A stretch of 64,000 nucleotides of DNA, from assembly GCA_963824105.1 (NCBI GenBank), contig CAWGNN010000009.1:434001-498000 (forward strand). Reading direction: 5' to 3'. Position numbers and translations under genes: made by a program. Below, in pieces: positions 25,406-33,156 of this stretch. Source of the stretch: CAWDVB01 sp963824105. Its GTDB lineage: Bacteria; Actinomycetota; Actinomycetes; Propionibacteriales; Nocardioidaceae. Positions within the stretch are counted from its first letter, which is position 1, and each line of letters opens with the position of its first letter. The notes beneath the pieces were generated by a model. That model searched no databases, was not told the DNA's origin, and saw nothing but the letters and a program-made list of their open reading frames with translations.

Positions 25406-25702
25406 GTGTCGGTCAACATCAAGCCTCTCGAGGACCGGATCCTCGTGAAGCCCCTCGACGCCGAGCAGACCACGGCTTCCGGCCTGGTCATCCCGGACAC
25501 CGCCAAGGAGAAGCCCCAGGAGGGCGAGGTCCTTGCGGTCGGTCCGGGTCGCTGGAACGAGGGAGGCAGTGAGCGCATTCCGCTCGACATCAGCGTCGGC
25601 GACAAGGTGATCTACAGCAAGTACGGCGGTACCGAGGTCAAGTACTCGGGTGAGGAGTACCTCATCCTGTCGGCCCGCGACGTGCTCGCGGTCCTCGGCT
25701 GA
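25406..25702 (+). CDS. groES: Co-chaperonin GroES
   Basis: 10-kDa lid of the GroEL chaperonin, 98 aa. The product starts SVNIKPLEDRILVKPLD and has the mobile loop (EQTTASGLVIPD) and the closing EEYLILSARDVLAVL, all typical. The GTG start at 25406 is supported by GGAGG eight bases upstream. The leader of about 130 bases contains the CIRCE elements. It forms an operon with groEL. Confidence 0.97.
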   Translation: MSVNIKPLEDRILVKPLDAEQTTASGLVIPDTAKEKPQEGEVLAVGPGRWNEGGSERIPLDISVGDKVIYSKYGGTEVKYSGEEYLILSARDVLAVLG

Positions 25703-25724
25703 CGCACTCTTCAGCACGCGACGT

Positions 25725-25761
25725 GACGCCCCGGGCGGCCTGTTCGGGCCCCTGGGGCGTC
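25725..25761 (+). terminator. groES-groEL intergenic hairpin
   Basis: GACGCCCC (25725-25732) pairs with GGGGCGTC (25754-25761), extended by GGG/CCC pairs inside. It is placed to attenuate read-through or to stabilise the groES message by processing. There is no T-tract. Confidence 0.5.
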
Positions 25762-25870
25762 GCTCGTCGCCCCCTCGGTCGCTGACGATCGCTCGTCGCA
25801 CTGAACCACCGCTCCACGCGGCACCGCCGCCCCGAATGCTTCCGCTGACTTCTGAAAGGCAACGCAACTC

Positions 25871-27505
25871 ATGCCCAAGATCCTGGAATTCGACGAGGAC
25901 GCCCGCCGCGCCCTCGAGCGCGGCGTCAACGCGCTCGCCAACACCGTCAAGGTGACCCTCGGCCCCAAGGGCCGCTACGTGGTGCTCAGCAAGTCCTGGG
26001 GCGCCCCCACCATCACCAACGACGGTGTGACCGTGGCTCGTGACATCGATCTCGACGACCCGTTCGAGAACCTCGGCGCTCAGCTCGCCAAGGAGGTCGC
26101 CACCAAGACCAACGACGTCGCCGGTGACGGCACCACCACCGCGACCGTGCTCGCCCAGGCGATGGTCCACGAGGGCCTGCGCGCGGTCGCCTCGGGCGCC
26201 AACCCCATGTCCCTCAAGCGGGGGATCGACGCCGCGGTCGAGGCTGTCAGCGAGGCCCTGCTCAAGTCGGCCCGGGACGTCAACGACAAGGCCGACATGG
26301 CTGCCGTCGCCACCGTCTCCAGCCGTGACCCGCAGATCGGCGAGTTGCTCGCCGAAGCCTTCGACAAGGTCGGCAAGGACGGTGTGATCACCGTCGAGGA
26401 GTCCAACACGATGGGCACCGAGCTCGACTTCACCGAGGGCATGCAGTTCGACAAGGGCTACATCTCGCCCTACTTCGTCACCGACGCCGAGAGCATGGAA
26501 GCGGTCCTCGACGACCCGTACATCCTGCTGAACCAGGGGAAGATCTCCTCGATCGCCGAGCTGCTTCCCCTCCTGGAGAAGGTGATCCAGGCCGGCAAGC
26601 CGCTGTTCATCATCTCCGAGGACGTCGAGGGCGAGGCCCTCTCCACGTTGGTGGTCAACAAGATCCGCGGCACGTTCAACGCGGTGGCCGTGAAGGCTCC
26701 GGCGTTCGGCGACCGGCGCAAGGCGATGCTGCAGGACATCGCGGTCCTGACCGGCGGCCAGGTCGTCGCCCCTGAGGTTGGGCTCAAGCTCGACCAGGTC
26801 GGGCTCGAGGTCCTGGGCCAGGCCCGCCGGATCGTCGTCACCAAGGACACCACCACGATCGTCGACGGAGCCGGGACGCCCGAGGACGTCAACGGTCGCG
26901 TCGCCCAGATCAAGGCCGAGCACGATGCTTCGGATTCCGACTGGGATCGGGAGAAGCTGCAGGAGCGGTTGGCCAAGCTGTCCGGTGGCGTCGGCATCAT
27001 CAAGGTCGGTGCCGCCACCGAGGTGGAGCTGAAGGAGAAGAAGCACCGCATCGAGGACGCAATCTCCGCGACCCGCGCCGCGATCGAGGAAGGCATCATC
27101 GCCGGCGGCGGCGCCGCGCTCGTCCACGGGGCCTCGGTCCTCGAGGGTGGGCTGGGCCTGGAGGGCGACGAGGCGGTCGGCGTGAGGATCGTCCGGCGCT
27201 CGGTGGACGAGCCGTTGCGCTGGATCGCCGAGAACGGTGGGGACAACGGCTACGTCGTGGTCTCCAAGGTCCGCGAGGGGTTCGAGGCGAACGGTGCCAG
27301 CTTCGGGTTCAACGCCGCGACCGGCCTGTACGGCGACCTGGTGGCACAGGGCGTCCTCGACCCGGTGAAGGTCACCCGCTCCGCGCTGGTCAACGCCGCT
27401 TCGATCGCCAGCATGCTGTTGACGACCGAGACCCTGGTCGTCGAGAAGCCGGTGGAGGAGCAGCCGGCCGCCGACGCCGGTCACGGTCACGGACACGGTC
27501 ACTGA
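25871..27505 (+). CDS. groEL: Chaperonin GroEL with His-rich tail
   Basis: 60-kDa ATP-dependent chaperonin subunit, 544 aa. The ATP-binding GDGTTTATVLAQA and GGGAALVHG regions and the apical domain are intact. The C-terminus is AGHGHGHGH rather than the Gly/Met-rich tail. In actinobacteria with two GroELs, the groES-linked copy (GroEL1) has this His-rich tail, so a second groEL with a GGM tail is expected elsewhere in the genome. The ATG at 25871 follows GAAAGG. Heat induction through HrcA is likely. Confidence 0.97.
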   Translation: MPKILEFDEDARRALERGVNALANTVKVTLGPKGRYVVLSKSWGAPTITNDGVTVARDIDLDDPFENLGAQLAKEVATKTNDVAGDGTTTATVLAQAMVHEGLRAVASGANPMSLKRGIDAAVEAVSEALLKSARDVNDKADMAAVATVSSRDPQIGELLAEAFDKVGKDGVITVEESNTMGTELDFTEGMQFDKGYISPYFVTDAESMEAVLDDPYILLNQGKISSIAELLPLLEKVIQAGKPLFIISEDVEGEALSTLVVNKIRGTFNAVAVKAPAFGDRRKAMLQDIAVLTGGQVVAPEVGLKLDQVGLEVLGQARRIVVTKDTTTIVDGAGTPEDVNGRVAQIKAEHDASDSDWDREKLQERLAKLSGGVGIIKVGAATEVELKEKKHRIEDAISATRAAIEEGIIAGGGAALVHGASVLEGGLGLEGDEAVGVRIVRRSVDEPLRWIAENGGDNGYVVVSKVREGFEANGASFGFNAATGLYGDLVAQGVLDPVKVTRSALVNAASIASMLLTTETLVVEKPVEEQPAADAGHGHGHGH

Positions 27506-27525
27506 CCCGTGCGCTGAGCTAGACA

Positions 27526-27563
27526 GATGAGGGGCCCGCACCGTCCGGTGCGGGCCCCTCATC
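27526..27563 (+). terminator. groEL terminator
   Basis: Perfect hairpin: an 18-base arm beginning GATGAGGGGCCC (27526-27543) pairs with its complement at 27546-27563 around a 2-base loop. It begins 20 bases after the groEL stop. Confidence 0.9.
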
Positions 27564-27661
27564 GCATTCCCTGATGTTTCACGGGCGCAACATTTCGCGC
27601 ACCTGGTGGCAACACCGGCGCCGTTCACTGTGACCACCGTTCGGCCAGGGAGGGGGGAGCA

Positions 27662-28663
27662 ATGCTCTGGAGGGTGCGTACCACGGTCGCCGATGAGCCG
27701 GGCGTGCTCGCCGAGCTCGCCCGGGCCTGCGGGGACGCCGGGGTCAACATCCTCGGCCTGCAGATGTTCCCCGGCCTGGTCGGGGTCACCGACGAGCTTG
27801 TGGTTCGCGCGCCACGGAACTGGTCCGAGGACGACGTGGCCGAGCTCATCGCGTCGGCGGGCTGCACACCCGACCTTGTCGTCCCCTGTTCGCCGATCGT
27901 GCTGGCCGACCAGACCCTGCGGCATCTGAAGGCCCTGCACGCGGTCATCGACGACCCGTCAGCTCTCCTCCGGGAGGTGGCCGGTCTCCTCGAAGGGAGC
28001 CTGGGGCGGTCGGATACTGCGAGCGAGCCGATCGAGATCCCGGTCGGGGTCGACACGCTCACCTTCTACCGGTCCACCCCACTGGCGCTCACCGAGTACG
28101 CCCGGATCAGTGCGTTCGCCGAGCTCGCAGCCTCGCTCCTGCAGCCACAGCCTGCCCGGGACCGGCGCGACGACGAGCCGCTGCCCACCGGAGAGGTGGT
28201 GATCCGGCACGCCACGGACGGCGACGCCGAGGCCGTCGTGGCCATGCTCGACCGCTGCTCGAGCGACACTGTTTTCCTGCGGTTCGACTCCCTGCTGACC
28301 GGGCTGCATCCGAGGATGGCCCGTGGCCTGATGGCCGAAGACGCCCTCGTTGCGGTCAGCCCCGACGGATCCCAGATCGTGGCCCTGGCCACGATCACCG
28401 CCGACCCGATGCCGGTGGTGGGGATCATCGTGGAGGACCGCTGGCAGCGCCGGGCGATCGGGAGGCGTCTGCTGCTGGCCATGGCGCACCGGGCCAAGGC
28501 CCATGGCGCGGAGCAGGTGCTGTTGCGGACCCGTCCGGAGAACCCGGCGATCATGGGGCTGGTGCAGGCGGCCGGCTTCATGGGGCGGCTGACCCACACC
28601 GGTGACCGGCTGGAGGTCCGACTCGGGCTGCGCGGGCTCCGCCCCAACCCAGTCCCCGCCTGA
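27662..28663 (+). CDS. ACT domain-GNAT acetyltransferase
   Basis: 333-aa protein with an N-terminal ACT-type ligand-binding domain (about residues 1-75, RTTVADEPGVLAELARACGDAGVNIL) and a C-terminal GNAT domain (about residues 180-325) with the acetyl-CoA loop WQRRAIGRRLLLAMA. ACT-GNAT proteins of actinobacteria are known as amino-acid-regulated protein lysine acetyltransferases, so an allosteric enzyme that senses an amino acid and modifies metabolic enzymes is the best guess. The ATG at 27662 is preceded by AGGGAGGGGGGAG. It is monocistronic, between the groEL terminator and guaB. Confidence 0.8.
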   Translation: MLWRVRTTVADEPGVLAELARACGDAGVNILGLQMFPGLVGVTDELVVRAPRNWSEDDVAELIASAGCTPDLVVPCSPIVLADQTLRHLKALHAVIDDPSALLREVAGLLEGSLGRSDTASEPIEIPVGVDTLTFYRSTPLALTEYARISAFAELAASLLQPQPARDRRDDEPLPTGEVVIRHATDGDAEAVVAMLDRCSSDTVFLRFDSLLTGLHPRMARGLMAEDALVAVSPDGSQIVALATITADPMPVVGIIVEDRWQRRAIGRRLLLAMAHRAKAHGAEQVLLRTRPENPAIMGLVQAAGFMGRLTHTGDRLEVRLGLRGLRPNPVPA

Positions 28664-28726
28664 CGTCCTCAACCATCGCCGAGGCGTTAGTAGACTGACG
28701 GTCACCGCCCAGCATCGGAAGGCCGC

Positions 28727-30241
28727 ATGGACCTCACCCCCGCCGGCGTCCCCGACAAGTTCGCCGCTCTCGGACTCACCTACGACGACGTGCTCCTGCT
28801 CCCGGGGCACTCCGATCTCGCACCCGCCGATATCGACACGTCGACCCGGCTGACCCGCGAGATCTCCTTGAAGGTGCCGCTGATCAGCGCCGCGATGGAC
28901 ACCGTCACCGAGTCGCGGATGGCCATCGCGATGGCCCGCCAGGGCGGGCTCGGTGTCCTGCACCGCAACCTGTCCATCCAGGACCAGGCCTACCAGGTCG
29001 ATCTGGTCAAGCGCACTCAGACCGGGATCATCTCCAACCCGGTCACCATCGGTCCGGACAAGACCCTTGAGGAGCTGGACGCGGTCTGCGGCCAGTACCG
29101 AGTCTCGGGGCTCCCGGTTGTCGACGCGGACGACCGGCTGCTCGGCATCGTCACCAACCGGGACCTGCGGTTCACCCCGGTCGCGGAGTGGGCCACCACC
29201 AAGGTCGACGAGGTGATGACGCCCTCGCCACTCATCACGGGTCCGGTCGGCATCAGCCGTGCCGATGCCACCGCCCTGCTGCGCAAGCACAAGCTCGAGC
29301 GGTTGCCGCTGGTCGATGACCGCGGGCACCTCGGCGGACTCATCACGGTGAAGGACTTCGTGAAGTCAGAGCAGTTCCCGAACGCATCCAAGGACGCCGA
29401 CGGGAGGCTGATGGTCGGCGCCGCGGTCGGCTACTTCGGCGACGCCTGGGAGCGGGCGACGACCCTGATCGAGGCGGGCGTGGACGTCCTCGTTGCCGAT
29501 ACCGCGCACGGCCATGTGACCCTGCTGCTCGAGATGGTCAAGCGGCTCAAGAGCGATCCCTCGACCCGCCATGTGCAGGTCATCGGCGGCAACGTCGCCA
29601 CTCGAGAGGGCGCGCAGACGTTCGTCGATGTCGGCGCCGATGCGATCAAGGTCGGCGTCGGGCCGGGCTCGATCTGTACGACGCGGGTGGTGACCGGTGT
29701 CGGCGTGCCGCAGGTGACGGCTGTCTACGAAGCGGCCCTGGCCGCCAAGGCGGCGGGGGTCCCGGTCATCGCCGATGGCGGCCTGAAGCACTCCGGTGAG
29801 ATCGCCAAAGCGATCGTGGCCGGGGCCGACACGGTGATGGTCGGATCGATGCTGGCCGGCTGCGAGGAGAGCCCGGGCGAGATCGTCTTCGTCAACGGCA
29901 AGCAGTTCAAGTCCTACCGGGGCATGGGCTCGCTCGGCGCGATGTCCAGTCGCGGCAAGAAGTCCTACTCCAAGGACCGCTACTTCCAGGCCGAAGTCAC
30001 CAGCGACGAGAACCTCGTCCCCGAGGGCATCGAGGGCCAGGTCGCCTACCGCGGGCCGCTGTCGGCGGTCGCGCACCAGCTGATCGGCGGTCTCAACCAG
30101 TCGATGTTCTACGTCGGCGCGCGGACCATCCCCGAGCTGCAGGAGAAGGGGCGGTTCATCCGGATCACCTCGGCCTCGCTGGAGGAGAGCCACCCGCACG
30201 ACGTGCAGATGACCGTCGAATCCCCCAACTACTCCCGCTGA
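28727..30241 (+). CDS. guaB: Inosine-5'-monophosphate dehydrogenase
   Basis: Oxidises IMP to XMP with NAD+, the committed step to GMP. The 504-aa product has the two-CBS insert at about residues 100-230 (SGLPVVDADDRLLGIVTNRD and LERLPLVDDRGHLGGLI), the catalytic-Cys loop GVGPGSICTTR, and the flap region SYRGMGSLGAM. The ATG at 28727 follows GGAAGG. A TAGACT box lies at 28691, but no matching -35 was found. guaB3 starts 30 bases downstream, and guaA lies 5 kb further, as in mycobacteria. Confidence 0.96.
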   Translation: MDLTPAGVPDKFAALGLTYDDVLLLPGHSDLAPADIDTSTRLTREISLKVPLISAAMDTVTESRMAIAMARQGGLGVLHRNLSIQDQAYQVDLVKRTQTGIISNPVTIGPDKTLEELDAVCGQYRVSGLPVVDADDRLLGIVTNRDLRFTPVAEWATTKVDEVMTPSPLITGPVGISRADATALLRKHKLERLPLVDDRGHLGGLITVKDFVKSEQFPNASKDADGRLMVGAAVGYFGDAWERATTLIEAGVDVLVADTAHGHVTLLLEMVKRLKSDPSTRHVQVIGGNVATREGAQTFVDVGADAIKVGVGPGSICTTRVVTGVGVPQVTAVYEAALAAKAAGVPVIADGGLKHSGEIAKAIVAGADTVMVGSMLAGCEESPGEIVFVNGKQFKSYRGMGSLGAMSSRGKKSYSKDRYFQAEVTSDENLVPEGIEGQVAYRGPLSAVAHQLIGGLNQSMFYVGARTIPELQEKGRFIRITSASLEESHPHDVQMTVESPNYSR

Positions 30242-30271
30242 GCCCGCAGAGGCTGTCGAGAAGGAGCATCA

Positions 30272-31378
30272 GTGCAAGAGGTCGAGATCGGGCGTGCCAA
30301 GCGTGGCCGCCGCGCCTACGCATTCGACGACATCGCGATCGTCCCCTCCCGTCGGACCAGGGACCCCCAGGAGGTGTCCACCGCCTGGCAGATCGACGCC
30401 TACCGTTTCGAGCTTCCGATCGTGGCCGCTCCCATGGACTCGGTGATGTCCCCGGAGACCGCAGTCCAGCTCGGACAGCTCGGGGGGCTGGGAGTTCTCG
30501 ACCTGGAGGGGTTGTGGACCCGCTACGAGGACCCGTCCGGGCTGCTCGCCGAGGTTGCCGAGCTCCACGGTGACGAGGCGATCCGGCGGATGCAGCAGAT
30601 GTACAGCCAGCCGATCAAGGCAGAGCTGATCACCGAGCGGCTGCAGCAGATGCGCTCCTCCGGTGTGACGGTTGCCGGCTCGCTCTCACCGCAGCGGACC
30701 AAGGAGTTCGCCAAGACCGTGGTCGACGCGGGGGTGGACATGTTCGTGATCCGAGGCACGACCGTCTCGGCCGAGCACGTCTCGAGTGAGTCCGAGCCGC
30801 TGAATCTCAAGGAGTTCATCTACGAGCTCGACGTCCCGGTCATCGTGGGAGGCTGCGCCACGCACCAGGCGGCTCTCCACCTGATGCGGACCGGAGCGGC
30901 CGGTGTGCTGGTCGGCTTCGGCGGCGGAGCCGCACACACCACGCGCGAGGTGCTCGGGATCGCCGTACCCATGGCCAGTGCTGTCGCTGACGTCGCCGCG
31001 GCCCGGCGGGACTACCTGGACGAGTCCGGCGGCCGCTACGTGCACGTCATCGCTGACGGCTCGATCGGGCGGTCCGGCGACATCGCCAAGGCGATCGCCT
31101 GCGGCGCCGACGCGGTGATGATCGGATCTCCGCTGGCCCGGTCCGCTGAGGCCCCCGGCCGCGGCTACCACTGGGGATCGGAGTCCTGGCACGCCAAGCT
31201 GCCCCGCGGGGACCGGATCCACCTCGGCACGATCGGAACCCTCGAGCAGATCCTGTTCGGACCGTCGAGCCTTGCCGACGGCAGCATGAACCTCATCGGC
31301 GCGCTCAAGCGCGGCATGGCCACCACCGGCTACACCGACCTCAAGGAGTTCCAGCGGGTCGAGGTCGTCGTCCAGTGA
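30272..31378 (+). CDS. guaB3: GuaB3 family IMP dehydrogenase-like protein
   Basis: 368-aa TIM-barrel relative of IMPDH found after guaB in actinobacteria. It lacks the CBS pair, and no SICTTR catalytic-cysteine loop is visible where GuaB has one; the nearby segment reads MFVIRGTTVSAEHVS. Canonical IMPDH chemistry is therefore doubtful. Members of this subfamily have been proposed to act as GMP reductases or regulators. ADGSIGRSGDIAKAIACGADAVMIGSPLA is the phosphate-binding end of the barrel. The GTG start follows AGAAGGAG. Confidence 0.88.
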   Translation: MQEVEIGRAKRGRRAYAFDDIAIVPSRRTRDPQEVSTAWQIDAYRFELPIVAAPMDSVMSPETAVQLGQLGGLGVLDLEGLWTRYEDPSGLLAEVAELHGDEAIRRMQQMYSQPIKAELITERLQQMRSSGVTVAGSLSPQRTKEFAKTVVDAGVDMFVIRGTTVSAEHVSSESEPLNLKEFIYELDVPVIVGGCATHQAALHLMRTGAAGVLVGFGGGAAHTTREVLGIAVPMASAVADVAAARRDYLDESGGRYVHVIADGSIGRSGDIAKAIACGADAVMIGSPLARSAEAPGRGYHWGSESWHAKLPRGDRIHLGTIGTLEQILFGPSSLADGSMNLIGALKRGMATTGYTDLKEFQRVEVVVQ

Positions 31379-31394
31379 GCGGCCGCTGACTTCG

Positions 31395-33101
31395 ATGCCC
31401 GGCGCACTCGGTCCGGCCGCCCGCGACGCGGCGCTGGCCGCACTGCAGGAACAGCACCTCGACCTCCTCGTCGTGGGAGGCGGAGTGGTTGGCGTCGGGA
31501 CCGCCCTCGACGCGGTCACCCGGGGGCTGAAGACCGGGCTGATCGAGCAGCGCGACTTCGCCTCGGGGACCTCATCGAGATCCAGCAAGCTCATCCATGG
31601 GGGACTTCGTTACCTGGAGATGCTCGACTTCGCGCTGGTCCGCGAGGCTCTGCAGGAACGAGGTCTCCTGCTGACCCGGCTCGCCCCCCACCTGGTCAAG
31701 CCGGTGTCGTTCCTCTACCCGCTGACCCGGCGTGGCTGGGAGCGGCCCTACGTCGGTTCCGGACTGATCCTCTACGACGCGATGGCCCGGCTCGGCAAGT
31801 ACGACATGGGCGTCCCGCGGCACCGACACCTGTTCCGGCGCGATGTCTGGCGGGTCGCCCCGGACCTGCGCCCGGACGCGCTGGTGGGGGCGATCCGCTA
31901 CTACGACGCGCAGGTCGACGACGCCCGCCTGGTGGTGACCGCGGCGCGGACGGCCGCGCACCACGGGGCGTTGCTGGCCCCCCGCACCAAGGCCATCGAC
32001 TTCCTCCGCGAGGGCGATCGGATCAGCGGCGTGCGGGCCCGGGACCTGGAGACCGGAGACGACTTCGACGTGCGTGCCGAGGTGGTCGTGAACGCCGCCG
32101 GGGTCTGGACCGATGAGATCCAGGAGATGGTCGGCGGACGCGGCGCCCTGCACGTCCAGGCGAGCAAGGGCATCCATCTGGTGGTTCCTCGGGACCGGAT
32201 CCGATCCGACAGCGGCATCATCCTGCGGACGCCGACCTCCGTGCTCTTCCTGATCCCCTGGGGCCGGCACTGGATAGTCGGTACGACCGACACGCCCTGG
32301 ACTCTCGACAAGGCGCACCCGGCCGCGTCGCGGGCCGACATCGACTACCTGCTCGGCCAGGTCAACCGGATGCTCCGGCGCCCCCTCACCCACGACGACG
32401 TCGAAGGCGTCTACGCCGGGCTGCGGCCCCTGCTCGCCGGGGAGTCGGAGCCGACGAGCCGGATGTCGCGGGAGCACACGGTCGTCACCCCCGCGCCCGG
32501 CCTCGTGCTGATCGCCGGCGGCAAGCTCACGACCTACCGGGTGATGGCCAAGGACGCCGTCGACGCTGCGCAGACGTCCTTGCCGGGGCCCCGGGTGCCC
32601 TCTGTCACCGACCGGGTCCCGCTCCTGGGCGCCGACGGCTACGCCGCCTACGTCAACAACAGCCGGGCGATCGCCCAGCAGTGGGGCCTCCATCCGGCGC
32701 GGGTCGAGCACCTGCTCGGGCGATTCGGGTCGCTGATCGACGAGGTGCTGGCGCCGCTGGCTAATCGGCCCGAGCTCGCCCGGCCGGTCGAAGGGGCTGA
32801 TGACTACCTCCAGGCGGAGATCGTCTATGCGGTCACCCACGAAGGGGCCCGCCACCTCGACGACGTGCTGACCCGCCGGACCCGGATCTCGATCGAGACC
32901 TGGGATCGTGGTGTGGCGGCGGCGCGTGGTGTGGCGGCGCTGATGGCCAAGGAGCTCGGTTGGAACAAGCGACGGATCACCGAGGAGGTCGACCACTACC
33001 GGAGACGGGTGGAGGCCGAACGCCGCAGCCAGGCGATGACGACCGACAGCGAGGCCGATGAGGCCCGCGTCGAGGTCGGGGACCTCCTGGACTCCGACTG
33101 A
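31395..33101 (+). CDS. glpD: FAD-dependent glycerol-3-phosphate dehydrogenase
   Basis: Oxidises glycerol-3-phosphate to dihydroxyacetone phosphate at the inner face of the membrane, feeding electrons to quinone. The 568-aa product has the FAD motif LLVVGGGVVGVGTALDA (about residues 22-38), the family signature SSRSSKLIHGGLRYLE, and a C-terminal helical domain. It sits 16 bases after guaB3 and 55 before the GMC oxidoreductase. No close ribosome-binding site is visible, so a slightly later start is possible. GlpD/GlpA-type assignment is firm; the exact physiological partner is not shown. Confidence 0.88.
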   Translation: MPGALGPAARDAALAALQEQHLDLLVVGGGVVGVGTALDAVTRGLKTGLIEQRDFASGTSSRSSKLIHGGLRYLEMLDFALVREALQERGLLLTRLAPHLVKPVSFLYPLTRRGWERPYVGSGLILYDAMARLGKYDMGVPRHRHLFRRDVWRVAPDLRPDALVGAIRYYDAQVDDARLVVTAARTAAHHGALLAPRTKAIDFLREGDRISGVRARDLETGDDFDVRAEVVVNAAGVWTDEIQEMVGGRGALHVQASKGIHLVVPRDRIRSDSGIILRTPTSVLFLIPWGRHWIVGTTDTPWTLDKAHPAASRADIDYLLGQVNRMLRRPLTHDDVEGVYAGLRPLLAGESEPTSRMSREHTVVTPAPGLVLIAGGKLTTYRVMAKDAVDAAQTSLPGPRVPSVTDRVPLLGADGYAAYVNNSRAIAQQWGLHPARVEHLLGRFGSLIDEVLAPLANRPELARPVEGADDYLQAEIVYAVTHEGARHLDDVLTRRTRISIETWDRGVAAARGVAALMAKELGWNKRRITEEVDHYRRRVEAERRSQAMTTDSEADEARVEVGDLLDSD

Positions 33102-33156
33102 CCGTCGGCCCCGCAACGGGAGGCGGCGGGGCGCGGTTCGACATAGGCTCGATGGC

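Noticed and set aside
25271..27940. 889-aa frame on the minus strand across groES-groEL
   Set aside because: It is the antisense of two certain genes; high GC gives long open antisense frames and its composition is unlike a real protein.
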